Shown here piece by piece: positions 24,733 to 32,956 of a DNA stretch of 46,621 bases; position 1 is the first letter of the stretch; each line of letters starts with the position of its first letter. The translations under genes and the position numbers were made by a program. The stretch is from an uncultured bacterium (GTDB lineage Bacteria; Cyanobacteriota; Vampirovibrionia; Gastranaerophilales; Gastranaerophilaceae): contig CABUAQ010000005.1 in assembly GCA_902489575.1 (NCBI GenBank), positions 1 to 46,621 of the forward strand, read 5' to 3'. Below the pieces are notes generated by a model that was given only the letters and a program-made list of their open reading frames with translations, was not told where the DNA came from and ran no database searches.

Positions 24733-25677
24733 TCACATAATAACCGAATCCACAAGCGGCTTTACAATCTCCAATGCGCCATGCAAAACATGCGGACTAG
24801 TCCAGAAATCCGGTCTATCCACATATCTTTTGACAATTTTTCTCGCATAAGAACCAACAGCAACTCCACAATATGAAATCTCACACATTCTGGCAAGCTC
24901 AGTTGTCTTAGCATTCGTACCACCAGAAAGCAGTAAATACACCGGTAATTTTTCATTATGAACAATTTCTGCAGTTGCAACTGCCTGTAAGGTTGATTTG
25001 TAATTATCATCACCGCCGCTCATAGGAAATCCGTCTGCTTGAACAATTGTTGTATAAGGTTCTCTGCCTTTTATCATTTCCTTAATTCTTAGAACCAAAG
25101 CTTCATCGCTCAGGTTTCCCCGGCTTGTACAAATACTTAAGATTCCCTCATAATTTTCATTTATATACTTCCATTTAGAAAAAACCTCATTCTCATCAGT
25201 CCCCATTGCATGAAGTTCAATACAGTCAATACCACTAGCAACAATAGCAGGAAGAACTTCATCAAGATTTTTCTCCTCGGAAATATAAGAAATTGCAGCC
25301 CTTGAACATACTCTCCAACACCTGCCACAGCCGATACACTTTTCTTTTTTTACTTTAGCATACTGGATTGCACCCTCAAGACAAACCTCTTCACAAGAAC
25401 CGCAATTTACACACCTTTCGTAATCAATAACAGCTTTATTAACATGCGGATCATTTTTTATCCCTACACTTACGCATAGATACGCATCATATACTCTTGC
25501 TAAATCCAGAGCCTCACGCGCAGCAGCAATAACATCTGCATTCGCAGAAAGATCAAAAAATCTGCACCCTGCTAAAGCATACACATAAACAAGTCGTTTA
25601 ATTTCTTCAACATCTTCATTACCTGCACCGCAGACCAATTTAAAACAATGATTTGTATCCAGAAATTCCTTTAACAT
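24733..25677 (-). CDS. ldpA: LdpA-family 4Fe-4S protein
   Basis: 314 residues. Two 4Fe-4S ferredoxin motifs (CVNCGSCEEVC and CIGCGRCWRVC) lie in the middle; the N-terminal part resembles a TIM-barrel-like region with VCGAGNEDVEEI, and the C-terminal domain carries the LdpA-type IVQADGFPMSGGDDNYKS. In Synechococcus, LdpA ties redox state to the circadian clock; no clock or photosynthesis gene is visible here, so the ancestral role is probably redox-related. The gene starts at the last base of the serine hydrolase gene's stop region (25677), with GGTGAGA upstream. A phosphopantetheinyl transferase follows. Confidence 0.88.
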   Translation of the reverse strand: MLKEFLDTNHCFKLVCGAGNEDVEEIKRLVYVYALAGCRFFDLSANADVIAAAREALDLARVYDAYLCVSVGIKNDPHVNKAVIDYERCVNCGSCEEVCLEGAIQYAKVKKEKCIGCGRCWRVCSRAAISYISEEKNLDEVLPAIVASGIDCIELHAMGTDENEVFSKWKYINENYEGILSICTSRGNLSDEALVLRIKEMIKGREPYTTIVQADGFPMSGGDDNYKSTLQAVATAEIVHNEKLPVYLLLSGGTNAKTTELARMCEISYCGVAVGSYARKIVKRYVDRPDFWTSPHVLHGALEIVKPLVDSVIM

Positions 25678-26882
25678 TATCTCACCATGTAGTTATAAAT
25701 AATTTCAGAGGCTTTCACAATAAAATCTTTTCCGGAAACAGAGTTGTGGGGACGATTCGCCAAAATCACAACAATATATTTTTTACCGTTAGGCGCAATT
25801 ACAATTCCTGCATCACCAAGCATTTTACCAATATCTCCGGTTTTATGCAGAAATACAGCACCCTCACCTAAACCTGCTGCTATCAAACGATTATTATGAA
25901 CGTTACCCATATAACTAAAGATCTTCGTCCGTGATTTTTCAGACAAAAATGAACTATTTTCATCAATATTATAAAGCATAGTCGCCATATCTCTTGCGGT
26001 AGTACGATTAGTCCCGGTTAAGTCCGGAAGCCACGTATGAACCCTGGTATGCTTCAATCCCCAATCTCTAATAGCTTGATTAACATCTGTCATTGACCCT
26101 ACTTTTGCCATAAGCATATTTGTCGCAGAATTATCAGATTCTGTAATCATACGCCTTGCCAGCTCATCAATCGTATACTCCGAATCCCTTGCCTTAAATT
26201 GTAAACTTCCGGAACCTTCTGTCCTATAGTATTCTGTCAACGGCATCTTATCATCCAGAGAGAACTGTCCGGCTTCAATCGATTTAAACACATCAATTAA
26301 TACAGGAATTTTTATAATACTCGCTGTAGGAAAAACTTTTGAGGCATTTAAGTCAACATAATTCTGAGTTTCGTAATCCCAGACAAAAACTGCAGGCTCA
26401 ATTGTTGGAAACGCATTGGAAAGTTCAGTTAATTCACTATGTAAAACCGGCATATTAACATTCTCTTTTAACATCTGCATCTGAGCTTTTTTACCGGTTC
26501 CGGAATAATCAAAAGAACGCTCTCCCAAAAACCAGTTGTTTGATAAATAACTGCTTGAAGGAAAACTCAAACTATGCATGTCAGTTTTTATTGATTTATA
26601 AGGAGCAGGAACAAACATTGCCTTTGTGATTTTATTAAATGAAAATGGTAAAACACTAAATATTAAAAACAAAAGAAATGAACAAGATACAACAAATTGA
26701 AACAGACTTTTTTTCTTATGTTTTCTAACCTTAGGTCTGTTCGCATTACGCAATTCTTTTGTATGAACCGAGTGTTCATACTGAAAATGGGTATTATTAT
26801 AGTTAACTTTCTGAGAATAGTCAGTCGAAATACGATATTCAGAATATACTCTGCTATCATATGTTCTTGCTAATTTCGGCAT
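25677..26882 (-). CDS. membrane-anchored class-A-beta-lactamase-fold serine hydrolase
   Basis: 401 residues: a 57-residue polar, basic cytoplasmic tail, one membrane segment (about 59-80), and an extracytoplasmic serine-hydrolase domain (about 150-400). The three class-A signatures are present: S188-x-x-K191 in TASIIKIP, SDN at 249-251, KTG at 347-349. The E-x-x-L-N deacylation motif is not: the aligned segment is WLPDLT (284-289), with Leu for Glu166 and Thr for Asn170. The enzyme is therefore unlikely to be an efficient beta-lactamase and more likely binds peptidoglycan peptides or is a trapped-acyl sensor. Ribosome-binding site GGGGGGA. First gene of the ldpA cluster. Confidence 0.82.
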   Translation of the reverse strand: MPKLARTYDSRVYSEYRISTDYSQKVNYNNTHFQYEHSVHTKELRNANRPKVRKHKKKSLFQFVVSCSFLLFLIFSVLPFSFNKITKAMFVPAPYKSIKTDMHSLSFPSSSYLSNNWFLGERSFDYSGTGKKAQMQMLKENVNMPVLHSELTELSNAFPTIEPAVFVWDYETQNYVDLNASKVFPTASIIKIPVLIDVFKSIEAGQFSLDDKMPLTEYYRTEGSGSLQFKARDSEYTIDELARRMITESDNSATNMLMAKVGSMTDVNQAIRDWGLKHTRVHTWLPDLTGTNRTTARDMATMLYNIDENSSFLSEKSRTKIFSYMGNVHNNRLIAAGLGEGAVFLHKTGDIGKMLGDAGIVIAPNGKKYIVVILANRPHNSVSGKDFIVKASEIIYNYMVR

Positions 26883-27104
26883 TCTTACCCGAGTCCCCCC
26901 ATATTACAATCATAATACCTGAATATCACATCCAAGGCAAGTTATTTATATATTTTTTTACATAAACTTTCTTGCAAACTACGCGAAAAGAGTGTTTTTA
27001 TAAGATATGTAAATAAATGTTACAAATAAAGTACTTTCTGAAAACAGGAAATAAAAAAATACTTTATATAAGTGAGAGAATTTTATAAAATAAGGAGACG
27101 AGAT

Positions 27105-27431
27105 ATGGCATTTTTAGCACTGGCAAGTCAAAAGAGTTTATTGACTTTACAAAAAAACTTTTTACAATTTCAGTATTTATCAATTCAAAACCAAATTCAA
27201 TACGCAACCTCACAGATGACCGCCGTTGAAAGAGAATACGCATCAACTGAAGGAGATTGCACAACAGATGCAACCTACATTTACTATGAAGATTTAAGTG
27301 ATCAATTAGAAACTGAAAAAGATTCTATTGATTCACAATTAACAGCAATTGAAAATGAAATTTCCGGATTAAAGACACTTGTAAACAACAATATCAAATC
27401 AAGTTGTACATTAAACTTAATCAGTTCATAG
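27105..27431 (+). CDS. small coiled-coil protein
   Basis: 108 residues, no signal peptide or membrane segment. The ATG at 27105 has AAGGAG eight bases upstream, better than a start at 27072. The sequence is long amphipathic helix: LASQKSLLTLQKNFLQFQYL, then a Ser/Asp/Cys loop (EGDCTTDATY), then DQLETEKDSIDSQLTAIENE, ending in a second Cys (SSCTLNL). Two helices with two cysteines resemble small secreted WXG-like or structural proteins, but no signature is complete. An upstream box AATACTTTATATA resembles one before the 21316 gene. Function unknown. Confidence 0.65.
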   Translation: MAFLALASQKSLLTLQKNFLQFQYLSIQNQIQYATSQMTAVEREYASTEGDCTTDATYIYYEDLSDQLETEKDSIDSQLTAIENEISGLKTLVNNNIKSSCTLNLISS

Positions 27432-27438
27432 TAAGTAA

Positions 27439-28275
27439 TTATGGATTTTTTTCAAACAGTTCCACGGTGTTAATCATTAGTGAAGCAATAGTCATCGGTC
27501 CAACACCGCCTGGAACAGGTGAGATGTATGATGCCACCTGGGATGCGCTTTCAAAGTCCACGTCTCCGCGGGTCTTCCCGTTTTCATCTTTGAAAATTCC
27601 CACATCAACTACCACACAACCTGGTTTTAACATTTTCCCTTCTATAATATTTTTCCCCACTGCTGACACAACAACATCAGCAGTTTTTATTATTTGTTCA
27701 AAATTTTTGCTATGACTATGACACACGGTAACCGTTGCATTTCTATTTAAAAGCATTTGTGCCATTGGTCGTCCGACAATTCCGGAACGTCCGACAACAA
27801 CAGCATGACAACCGTCTAAGTCAATATTATATTCATCTAACAACAATAACACACCTTTAGGAGTACACGGATATACAAGCGGTTCTTCTCCTGAAAAAAG
27901 CCTGCCGACATTATAAGGAGTAAAACCGTCCACATCTTTTTTAGGAGAAATTGCGTTTATTACATTTTCCTTTGAAATATGCTCAGGCAAAGGAAGCTGA
28001 ACTAAAATCGCAGTTATGTATTTATCACGATTAAGCTCTTCAATTTTTGCAAGAAGCTCAGTTTCAGAAACATCTTCAGGATAATTTATAACTAAGGAAT
28101 TTATCCCAAGCTTTTCTGCTGTTTTTTTCTTATTATTTACGTAAATTTTACTTGCAGGATTTTCCCCGACCAAAATAACAACCAGTGTAGGCTTTATTTG
28201 AAGTTTATCGATATTTAACTTCAATTCTGTCAACAATTTCTCTCTTAACTTTTTACCATCTAATATTACTGCCAT
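27439..28275 (-). CDS. folD: bifunctional methylene-THF dehydrogenase/cyclohydrolase
   Basis: Interconverts 5,10-methylene-, methenyl- and 10-formyl-tetrahydrofolate. 278 residues. Catalytic Lys in YVNNKKKTAEKLG, the DVDGFTPYNVGRL and PCTPKGVLLLLD folate-binding parts, NADP site in VVVGRSGIVGRPMAQMLL, and PVPGGVGPMTIASLM near the end. AAGGGG is the ribosome-binding site. It ends the operon rplI - MetE-like - CooC-like - folD, lying eight bases behind the CooC-like gene. The C1 theme of this operon suggests methyl-group transfer beyond simple purine or formyl-Met supply. Confidence 0.95.
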   Translation of the reverse strand: MAVILDGKKLREKLLTELKLNIDKLQIKPTLVVILVGENPASKIYVNNKKKTAEKLGINSLVINYPEDVSETELLAKIEELNRDKYITAILVQLPLPEHISKENVINAISPKKDVDGFTPYNVGRLFSGEEPLVYPCTPKGVLLLLDEYNIDLDGCHAVVVGRSGIVGRPMAQMLLNRNATVTVCHSHSKNFEQIIKTADVVVSAVGKNIIEGKMLKPGCVVVDVGIFKDENGKTRGDVDFESASQVASYISPVPGGVGPMTIASLMINTVELFEKNP

Positions 28276-28283
28276 CCTGCCCC

Positions 28284-29036
28284 TTACTGTTTGATCTGTG
28301 GAAGATTTAACCTGAAATAAAATGCCTTGATAGCATCTTGAATAGCTTTTGAATCTCTTGAGATAGAATGCTGCTTCAATTCACTATCATAAGGTATAAC
28401 TCCCAACACATCAAGATTATACCTGCTTAAAAGTTCATATACTGCTGCCAAATCGTTATTATCCACCTTATTTATGACAACACCCAGCTGGTTACCTGCT
28501 GCATATTTGGAGCTAAATTCTTCAATACGATTAGCCAAATGTGCAGATTCTTCGCTCGGATTTGCAACTATAATTGTAGCATCAATCTCGGTATCAACAA
28601 GCTGATTCAAGTATTTCAAATCAAATTCACAGTCAAAAATTACAATATCATAACGGCTAATCAGTTTATTAACAGCATCATTAATCAATTTTGTAACAGG
28701 ACACCTGCAGTCTTTTGAACCTACAAACCACGAAACAATAATATCAACATTGTCATCCAGAGGAACAAGAATATCCTCCATTGCCCACTCAATAAATTCC
28801 TGTTTTGTCATATCTTCAGGAATTCCGGTTTTATATTCATGTTTCCCGCTTCTGATACCATATATGGTATTACGAATATCAAGCCCGAAACTGTGCCCTA
28901 ATTCACTTGATAAATCATTATCAAAAAGCAATATGGATTTATCAGGGAACATTTCCTTAAAAATATGCATAAATGCTTTAACCAGTGTAGTTTTACCACT
29001 TCCGCTTTTACCTGTGATAGCAAGTTTAACAGTCAA
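28284..29036 (-). CDS. CooC/MinD-like P-loop ATPase
   Basis: 250 residues. P-loop KSGSGKTT at 10-17, DNDLSSELGHSFG (deviant switch), and VVINKVDNNDLAAVYELLSRY later, the overall plan of CooC-type nickel-insertion ATPases. The CxC metal motif of that family is present in GSKDCRCPVTKLI (C110, C112). The start codon is TTG at 29036 with GAGG upstream, three bases after the preceding stop. No CO dehydrogenase or acetyl-CoA synthase gene lies in the window, so the metal client is unknown; the neighbours (MetE-like methyltransferase and folD) make a corrinoid or Ni methyl-transfer client plausible. This client assignment is inference. Confidence 0.8.
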   Translation of the reverse strand: MTVKLAITGKSGSGKTTLVKAFMHIFKEMFPDKSILLFDNDLSSELGHSFGLDIRNTIYGIRSGKHEYKTGIPEDMTKQEFIEWAMEDILVPLDDNVDIIVSWFVGSKDCRCPVTKLINDAVNKLISRYDIVIFDCEFDLKYLNQLVDTEIDATIIVANPSEESAHLANRIEEFSSKYAAGNQLGVVINKVDNNDLAAVYELLSRYNLDVLGVIPYDSELKQHSISRDSKAIQDAIKAFYFRLNLPQIKQ

Positions 29037-29039
29037 AAT

Positions 29040-30116
29040 TTAAAACCTCATTTTCAATTCATTCGACAATTCAAAAACCAAATCCATTGCATGATCAGCT
29101 AGTTCAATACTCAAAGAACCCGCTCCACAAGACGATGTTATTAACGAATTATCTATAATAAGTTTCTCATCAATTCCTTTATTAGTCAAATATTTTACAG
29201 AATTTTCAAAAATTTTCACCAAACCATTCAGCGTCAACTTTTCCAAAGCCGCACTGTCCAAAGTTGGAACAATTCCCCAGGCAATCTTACCGCCAGTAAG
29301 AAGAAACTTTTCAATTTCTTTATTGTATATAGCCAAATGCGGAGAAAAAGCAAAAGCATCAAAATTTATTATATCAACGCCCGCTCTTATAGGAATATTC
29401 CAATCACATTTGCCGCAGCAATGAACCGCACAAATTCCTCCGTTACTTTTAATAACATTACAAATTTCTTTCAGCATATCCACGACTTCTCCCTCGGAAA
29501 TCGTTAAATATGCAGAAGTTCCAAGCTGTGATACAGACGGCTCATCCATAAAAATAATCGGTACAGTTTCATTATTTGCAGCCTTTATCCGTTTAATCTG
29601 CCATAAAGCTTTCAAACATAAAAGTTTAACGATAACTTCCCGCAAAGTTTCATCATACAAAACATACCGACCATTATTATCAACAAGCATAGCTGAAAGT
29701 GTAAAAGGTCCGATAATTTGCCCTTTCGCATACGCTGGTTTACTATTTGAAATAATCTGTTCAAAAAACGGAAATGTTGACGAGAAATCTTTACTTATCC
29801 CGTATTTTTCAAGTTTTTCCAAATTCGGATTAGCAATAATTTCATCAAAATCAAGAAAAAGCTCTTCTAAAGAAGAAAAAAATTCTTCACTTTCCATATC
29901 AATAGAAAAATTATCGGCCTTGGAAGGCAAAAACGAAGGCATTCCTTCCAAAAATTGGAAAATCATGTCTTCGTTTCTGTTAACATTTGCAAGCTGCGGG
30001 AAAAACGGGATATCGCGAAAATCCTTTTCCACAAGCTTCATAGCCGTTTTTACATCATTGTGAGGTAATGAACCTATAGCAAGAGCTTCCAGTCTTAATT
30101 TTGAACCCTGATTCAT
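29040..30116 (-). CDS. MetE/UROD-like methyltransferase
   Basis: 358 residues from the ATG at 30116 (AAGGGG five bases upstream); a GTG at 30122 is an alternative. The fold is a TIM barrel of the cobalamin-independent methionine synthase C-terminal/uroporphyrinogen decarboxylase type. Signatures: AIGSLPHNDV at the start, IFMDEPSVSQLG, the zinc ligands H-x-C in AVHCCGKCDW (about H232 and C234), and SSCGAGSL (C330), matching the H-x-C plus C arrangement. It lacks the large N-terminal half of MetE, so like core-MetE proteins it probably accepts methyl groups from a protein-bound corrinoid. Substrate unproven. It lies 22 bases after rplI and before the CooC-like gene. Confidence 0.82.
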   Translation of the reverse strand: MNQGSKLRLEALAIGSLPHNDVKTAMKLVEKDFRDIPFFPQLANVNRNEDMIFQFLEGMPSFLPSKADNFSIDMESEEFFSSLEELFLDFDEIIANPNLEKLEKYGISKDFSSTFPFFEQIISNSKPAYAKGQIIGPFTLSAMLVDNNGRYVLYDETLREVIVKLLCLKALWQIKRIKAANNETVPIIFMDEPSVSQLGTSAYLTISEGEVVDMLKEICNVIKSNGGICAVHCCGKCDWNIPIRAGVDIINFDAFAFSPHLAIYNKEIEKFLLTGGKIAWGIVPTLDSAALEKLTLNGLVKIFENSVKYLTNKGIDEKLIIDNSLITSSCGAGSLSIELADHAMDLVFELSNELKMRF

Positions 30117-30138
30117 CCACACCCCTTAATTATGTAAA

Positions 30139-30639
30139 CTACTCAGCTGATTCTTCAACAACTTCTTCTTCAATAGATTCTTTAAGAACTTCTGAAGCTG
30201 TAACTACAATGGTTAATTCTGACTTAACTTTAGAAGTCAATTTAATTAACATTTTGTATTCACCAATCTTGTTAATTGGAGCATTTAATGATACTGATTT
30301 TCTGTCAACTTCAATACCTGCTTGAGCTTGTAATTCTTCAGCCAATTTTTTAGTAGTAATTGTACCAAACAATTTACCTGATTCACCCGCTTTAGCAGAT
30401 AATTCCAATTTACCAAATTTTTCAATAGCTTCAGCTTTAGCCAATGCTTCCTGGTGCAATTTTTCTTGTTTAGCCTTAATTCTTGCTATATTTTTTTCTC
30501 TGTTTTCTAAAGCACCAACTGTAGCAACCTCAGCTGCCCCTTGAGGGAGCAAGAAGTTTCTTGCATAACCGTCTTTTACATTAACTATATCACCGACTTC
30601 ACCTAAGTTTTGTACTTCCTTTTTCAATATAACTTGCAT
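30139..30639 (-). CDS. rplI: 50S ribosomal protein L9
   Basis: 166 residues. Begins with the characteristic MQVILKKEVQNLGEVGDIVN and continues with DGYARNFLLPQGAA, the rRNA-binding N-domain, then a long helix and C-domain. The final ESIEEEVVEESAE is an acidic extension beyond the usual end. AAAGGAGA is the ribosome-binding site. It heads the operon with the MetE-like, CooC-like and folD genes; rpsF and rpsR, its common neighbours, are not here. Confidence 0.97.
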   Translation of the reverse strand: MQVILKKEVQNLGEVGDIVNVKDGYARNFLLPQGAAEVATVGALENREKNIARIKAKQEKLHQEALAKAEAIEKFGKLELSAKAGESGKLFGTITTKKLAEELQAQAGIEVDRKSVSLNAPINKIGEYKMLIKLTSKVKSELTIVVTASEVLKESIEEEVVEESAE

Positions 30640-30737
30640 TTTACAATTCTCCTTTTGTATTTATATTTCTGCATGTAGCCCTAACATACAACAAAAATAA
30701 CATTTTGCAAAGGGTTTTTAAAGTATTGTTACCAAAT

Positions 30738-31544
30738 CTAACCTAACAAAATCAAACTCAGCCAAATAAATAAGATACCCGAAATTATGCCAACAATAGA
30801 CAAATGCCAGTTACCGTATTCTTTTGCAAGAGGAAGCAAGGTATCAAATGAAATATAAGTCATAATCCCCGCAACAGCTGCCATAAGAACACCAACTAAA
30901 ATTTGCGGAACAAAAAGTCCGAAAATAAGCATACCGACAAGTGCACCAATAGGTTCTGTTATTCCTGATAAAGCTGCATAAAGCATTGCATAACGTTTTT
31001 TACCGGTAACGTGGTATATAGGAAGCGCAACGGCAATACCTTCCGGAATATTATGTATTGCAATTGCAAATGCAACAGATAAACCCAAAGTAACATCCTG
31101 AGTAGTAGTTAAAAAAGTTGCCATTCCTTCCGGGAAATTATGAACACATATCGCAATAGCAGTTAAAAACCCTGCACGCTTCAACTTATAAAAACTATGT
31201 GAAGACGCCTTTGGATCATCCGGATGCAATAATTCCTCCGTATCAACGTGATCAGGGAGAAAATAATCAATCAAAATTGAAACAATCAACCCTAGTACAA
31301 ATCCTCCAAAAACCATCCATTGATACATATGCGGGAAATTAGCCTTCAAAAGATTTTCAGAACTTGGAATAATATCAACAAGCGAAATAAAAATCATAAC
31401 CCCCGCAGAAAATCCGAGTCCTACCGATAAAGTTTTTAAATTATCCTTTTTTGTAATAAAAGCCACAGCCCCGCCAATTGCAGTTGTCAATCCGGCCAGC
31501 ATTGTGAGGCAAAATGCTAATACAAAATTGTTATGTAAATTCAT
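30738..31544 (-). CDS. zupT: ZIP-family metal transporter, ZupT type
   Basis: Imports zinc and related divalent metals. 268 residues, about eight membrane helices. The metal-site helices are present: HNFPEGMATFL and AIHNIPEGIAVALP, each with the H-N-x-P-E-G signature. A His/Asp-containing loop (LHPDDPKASSHS) lies between helices. AAAGGAT precedes the ATG. It is divergent from the DUF2023 gene, with 95 bases between. Confidence 0.92.
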   Translation of the reverse strand: MNLHNNFVLAFCLTMLAGLTTAIGGAVAFITKKDNLKTLSVGLGFSAGVMIFISLVDIIPSSENLLKANFPHMYQWMVFGGFVLGLIVSILIDYFLPDHVDTEELLHPDDPKASSHSFYKLKRAGFLTAIAICVHNFPEGMATFLTTTQDVTLGLSVAFAIAIHNIPEGIAVALPIYHVTGKKRYAMLYAALSGITEPIGALVGMLIFGLFVPQILVGVLMAAVAGIMTYISFDTLLPLAKEYGNWHLSIVGIISGILFIWLSLILLG

Positions 31545-31639
31545 AAATATCTATCCTTTGTACAGAATATATTAACACAAAGAAACCTTTTGATAACAAA
31601 TTCGTCTTAAACATGTAAAGGAAGAAAGAAAGAGGGTTT

Positions 31640-31951
31640 ATGGAATTATTTAAAAATTTGATTTACGAATACAAAAAAGGGATGAGGGATTTGTCAATTC
31701 ATACCTGTTCAAAAGAAGACCAGCCGCAATTTACAGAATTTTTAGAGAAATTAAACACCAGATATATTCTGACAAGCCCTTCAAATGATAAAGTAAACAT
31801 CTTTTTTGGTGACCCGAACTGCCTTAAAATTTTATCAAAATTTTCAAGTGAACAGCTGGAAAGACTAACCCCATACGAAGATTTCATACTTGGGATTATG
31901 CTGGGGTATTCAAGGACAGAACAGTATAACAGAATTTTAAGCAGAATCTGA
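31640..31951 (+). CDS. DUF2023 family protein
   Basis: 103 residues. It matches the DUF2023 pattern I recall: LIYEYKKGMRDLSIHT, VNIFFGDPNCLKIL, and LTPYEDFILGIMLGYSR. No molecular function is known to me. AGAGGG before the ATG. It is divergent from zupT. In some bacteria the family lies near flavodoxin or iron-regulated genes, but none is seen here. Confidence 0.85.
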   Translation: MELFKNLIYEYKKGMRDLSIHTCSKEDQPQFTEFLEKLNTRYILTSPSNDKVNIFFGDPNCLKILSKFSSEQLERLTPYEDFILGIMLGYSRTEQYNRILSRI

Positions 31952-32027
31952 CAAATTTTTTCAACAAACAACAATTCAAAAGAGGTAACTTTTTGTAAAC
32001 AAAAAATCGTCTTAACGGGTTATATAA

Positions 32028-32086
32028 AAAAACATAGATATTGGCATGCTCTTCACTAAAATTCGCTCTTTTCAACCCTTTAAAAT
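32028..32086. repeat. dispersed box related to the 36091-36156 repeats
   Basis: ATATTGGCATGCTCTT followed after a short gap by CAACCCTTTAAAA. The same pair of elements (ATTGACATGCTTTT, then GACCCTTTTAAAA) occurs at 36100-36135 in another gene-free gap. Confidence 0.45.
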
Positions 32087-32129
32087 AATTATTGTTAAGT
32101 TATGTAAACACAAACTGTAAAACGTGTTT

Positions 32130-32166
32130 ACGGCTGAAACCATGTCACAGACATGATTTCAGCCGT
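32130..32166. repeat. 17-bp hairpin upstream of yggS
   Basis: ACGGCTGAAACCATGTC (32130-32146) pairs with GACATGATTTCAGCCGT (32150-32166) with one C-A mismatch and an ACA loop. No T-run follows on either strand, so it may be a regulatory or RNA structure rather than an ordinary terminator. Confidence 0.65.
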
Positions 32167-32202
32167 GTTGATATTTTGTAAAATTTAATAGAAATAAATA
32201 TT

Positions 32203-32231
32203 TTGGACATGCCACAAAGATAGAGTACAAT
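32203..32231 (+). promoter_or_regulatory. yggS promoter
   Basis: TTGGAC (32203-32208), 17-base spacer, TACAAT (32226-32231). An ATG starts exactly six bases after the -10 box. Confidence 0.65.
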
Positions 32232-32237
32232 TAAATC

Positions 32238-32276
32238 ATGCTCGTATATGAGCAGATTTCTTGTAGAGGTGAATGA
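32238..32276 (+). CDS. candidate 12-residue leader peptide coupled to yggS
   Basis: ATG six bases after the -10 box opens a frame encoding MLVYEQISCRGE, whose TGA overlaps the yggS start (AATGATG). Ribosomes finishing the leader would be placed on the yggS start, next to the AGAGG ribosome-binding site that lies inside the leader. Leaderless initiation and coupling are inferred from spacing only. Confidence 0.35.
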   Translation: MLVYEQISCRGE

Positions 32277-32938
32277 TGTTTGAAACAGTTAGGCGAAATC
32301 TTTTACAAATACAAGAAGAAGTCGCACCTTGTAAACCCAGAATAATTGCAGTTACAAAGTATTTTGACAAAAATGCAATAATTGCAGCATATGATGCGGG
32401 GCTCAGAGATTTCGGAGAATCAAGGGTTCTTGAAGCTGCCGAAAAAATTAACAGTTTACCGCAGGAAGTGAGAGAAAATTCAACTTTCCACTTTATCGGT
32501 CACTTACAAACTAACAAAGTAAAACATGCCGTTAAAGTATTTGAATATATCCACTCCGCAGACTCCTTAAAACTTGCTCAAAGTATTTCCGAACACGCAA
32601 AAGAAATCGGAAAGGTTCAAAAAATACTTATACAAATCAATAACGCAAATGAAAAACAAAAATTCGGTTTTTCTAAAAAAGAAGTATTCGACAATTTTGA
32701 ACAATTGAAAAAGCTTGATGGGATAGAAATTGCAGGTGTTATGAACATGGCACCGCTTGGAGCTGATGAACAAACAATTGGGAATTTGTTTGCAGAGATT
32801 GTTGAAATAAAAGATGAGTTAGAAAAAGAGTTTAATTGTAAACTACAAGAGATTTCAATGGGTATGAGTCAGGATTACAAAATCGCGGCTCAAAAAGGTT
32901 CGACAATGTTAAGGGTAGGTAGAAAATTATTTGAATAA
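32273..32938 (+). CDS. yggS: PLP homeostasis protein YggS/PipY
   Basis: PLP-binding TIM-barrel protein that keeps pyridoxal phosphate levels in balance. 221 residues; PLP lysine in IIAVTKYFD, FHFIGHLQTNK, IQINNANEKQKFGF, and the ending ISMGMSQDYKIAAQKGSTMLR with G-R. AGAGG stands before two adjacent ATGs (32273, 32276). It is followed by sepF after 18 bases; yggS (pipY) next to sepF is an arrangement shared with Cyanobacteria and Firmicutes. A short leader frame overlaps its start. Confidence 0.95.
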   Translation: MMFETVRRNLLQIQEEVAPCKPRIIAVTKYFDKNAIIAAYDAGLRDFGESRVLEAAEKINSLPQEVRENSTFHFIGHLQTNKVKHAVKVFEYIHSADSLKLAQSISEHAKEIGKVQKILIQINNANEKQKFGFSKKEVFDNFEQLKKLDGIEIAGVMNMAPLGADEQTIGNLFAEIVEIKDELEKEFNCKLQEISMGMSQDYKIAAQKGSTMLRVGRKLFE

Positions 32939-32956
32939 TAAACGGAGGAAAAATCG

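Larger units (their letters stand above)
31952..32272. other. 321-base gap with repeat boxes, hairpin and yggS promoter
   Basis: No ORF of note except the 12-codon leader at its end. It holds a TATTGGCATGCTCTT box and TTTTCAACCCTTTAAAA (see 32028-32086), a 17-bp hairpin (32130-32166) and the yggS promoter (32203-32231). Confidence 0.7.

Noticed and set aside
32028..32060. Sigma-54 promoter (TTGGCA-like) in the repeat box
   Set aside because: The GG and GC dinucleotides are not at the required spacing.
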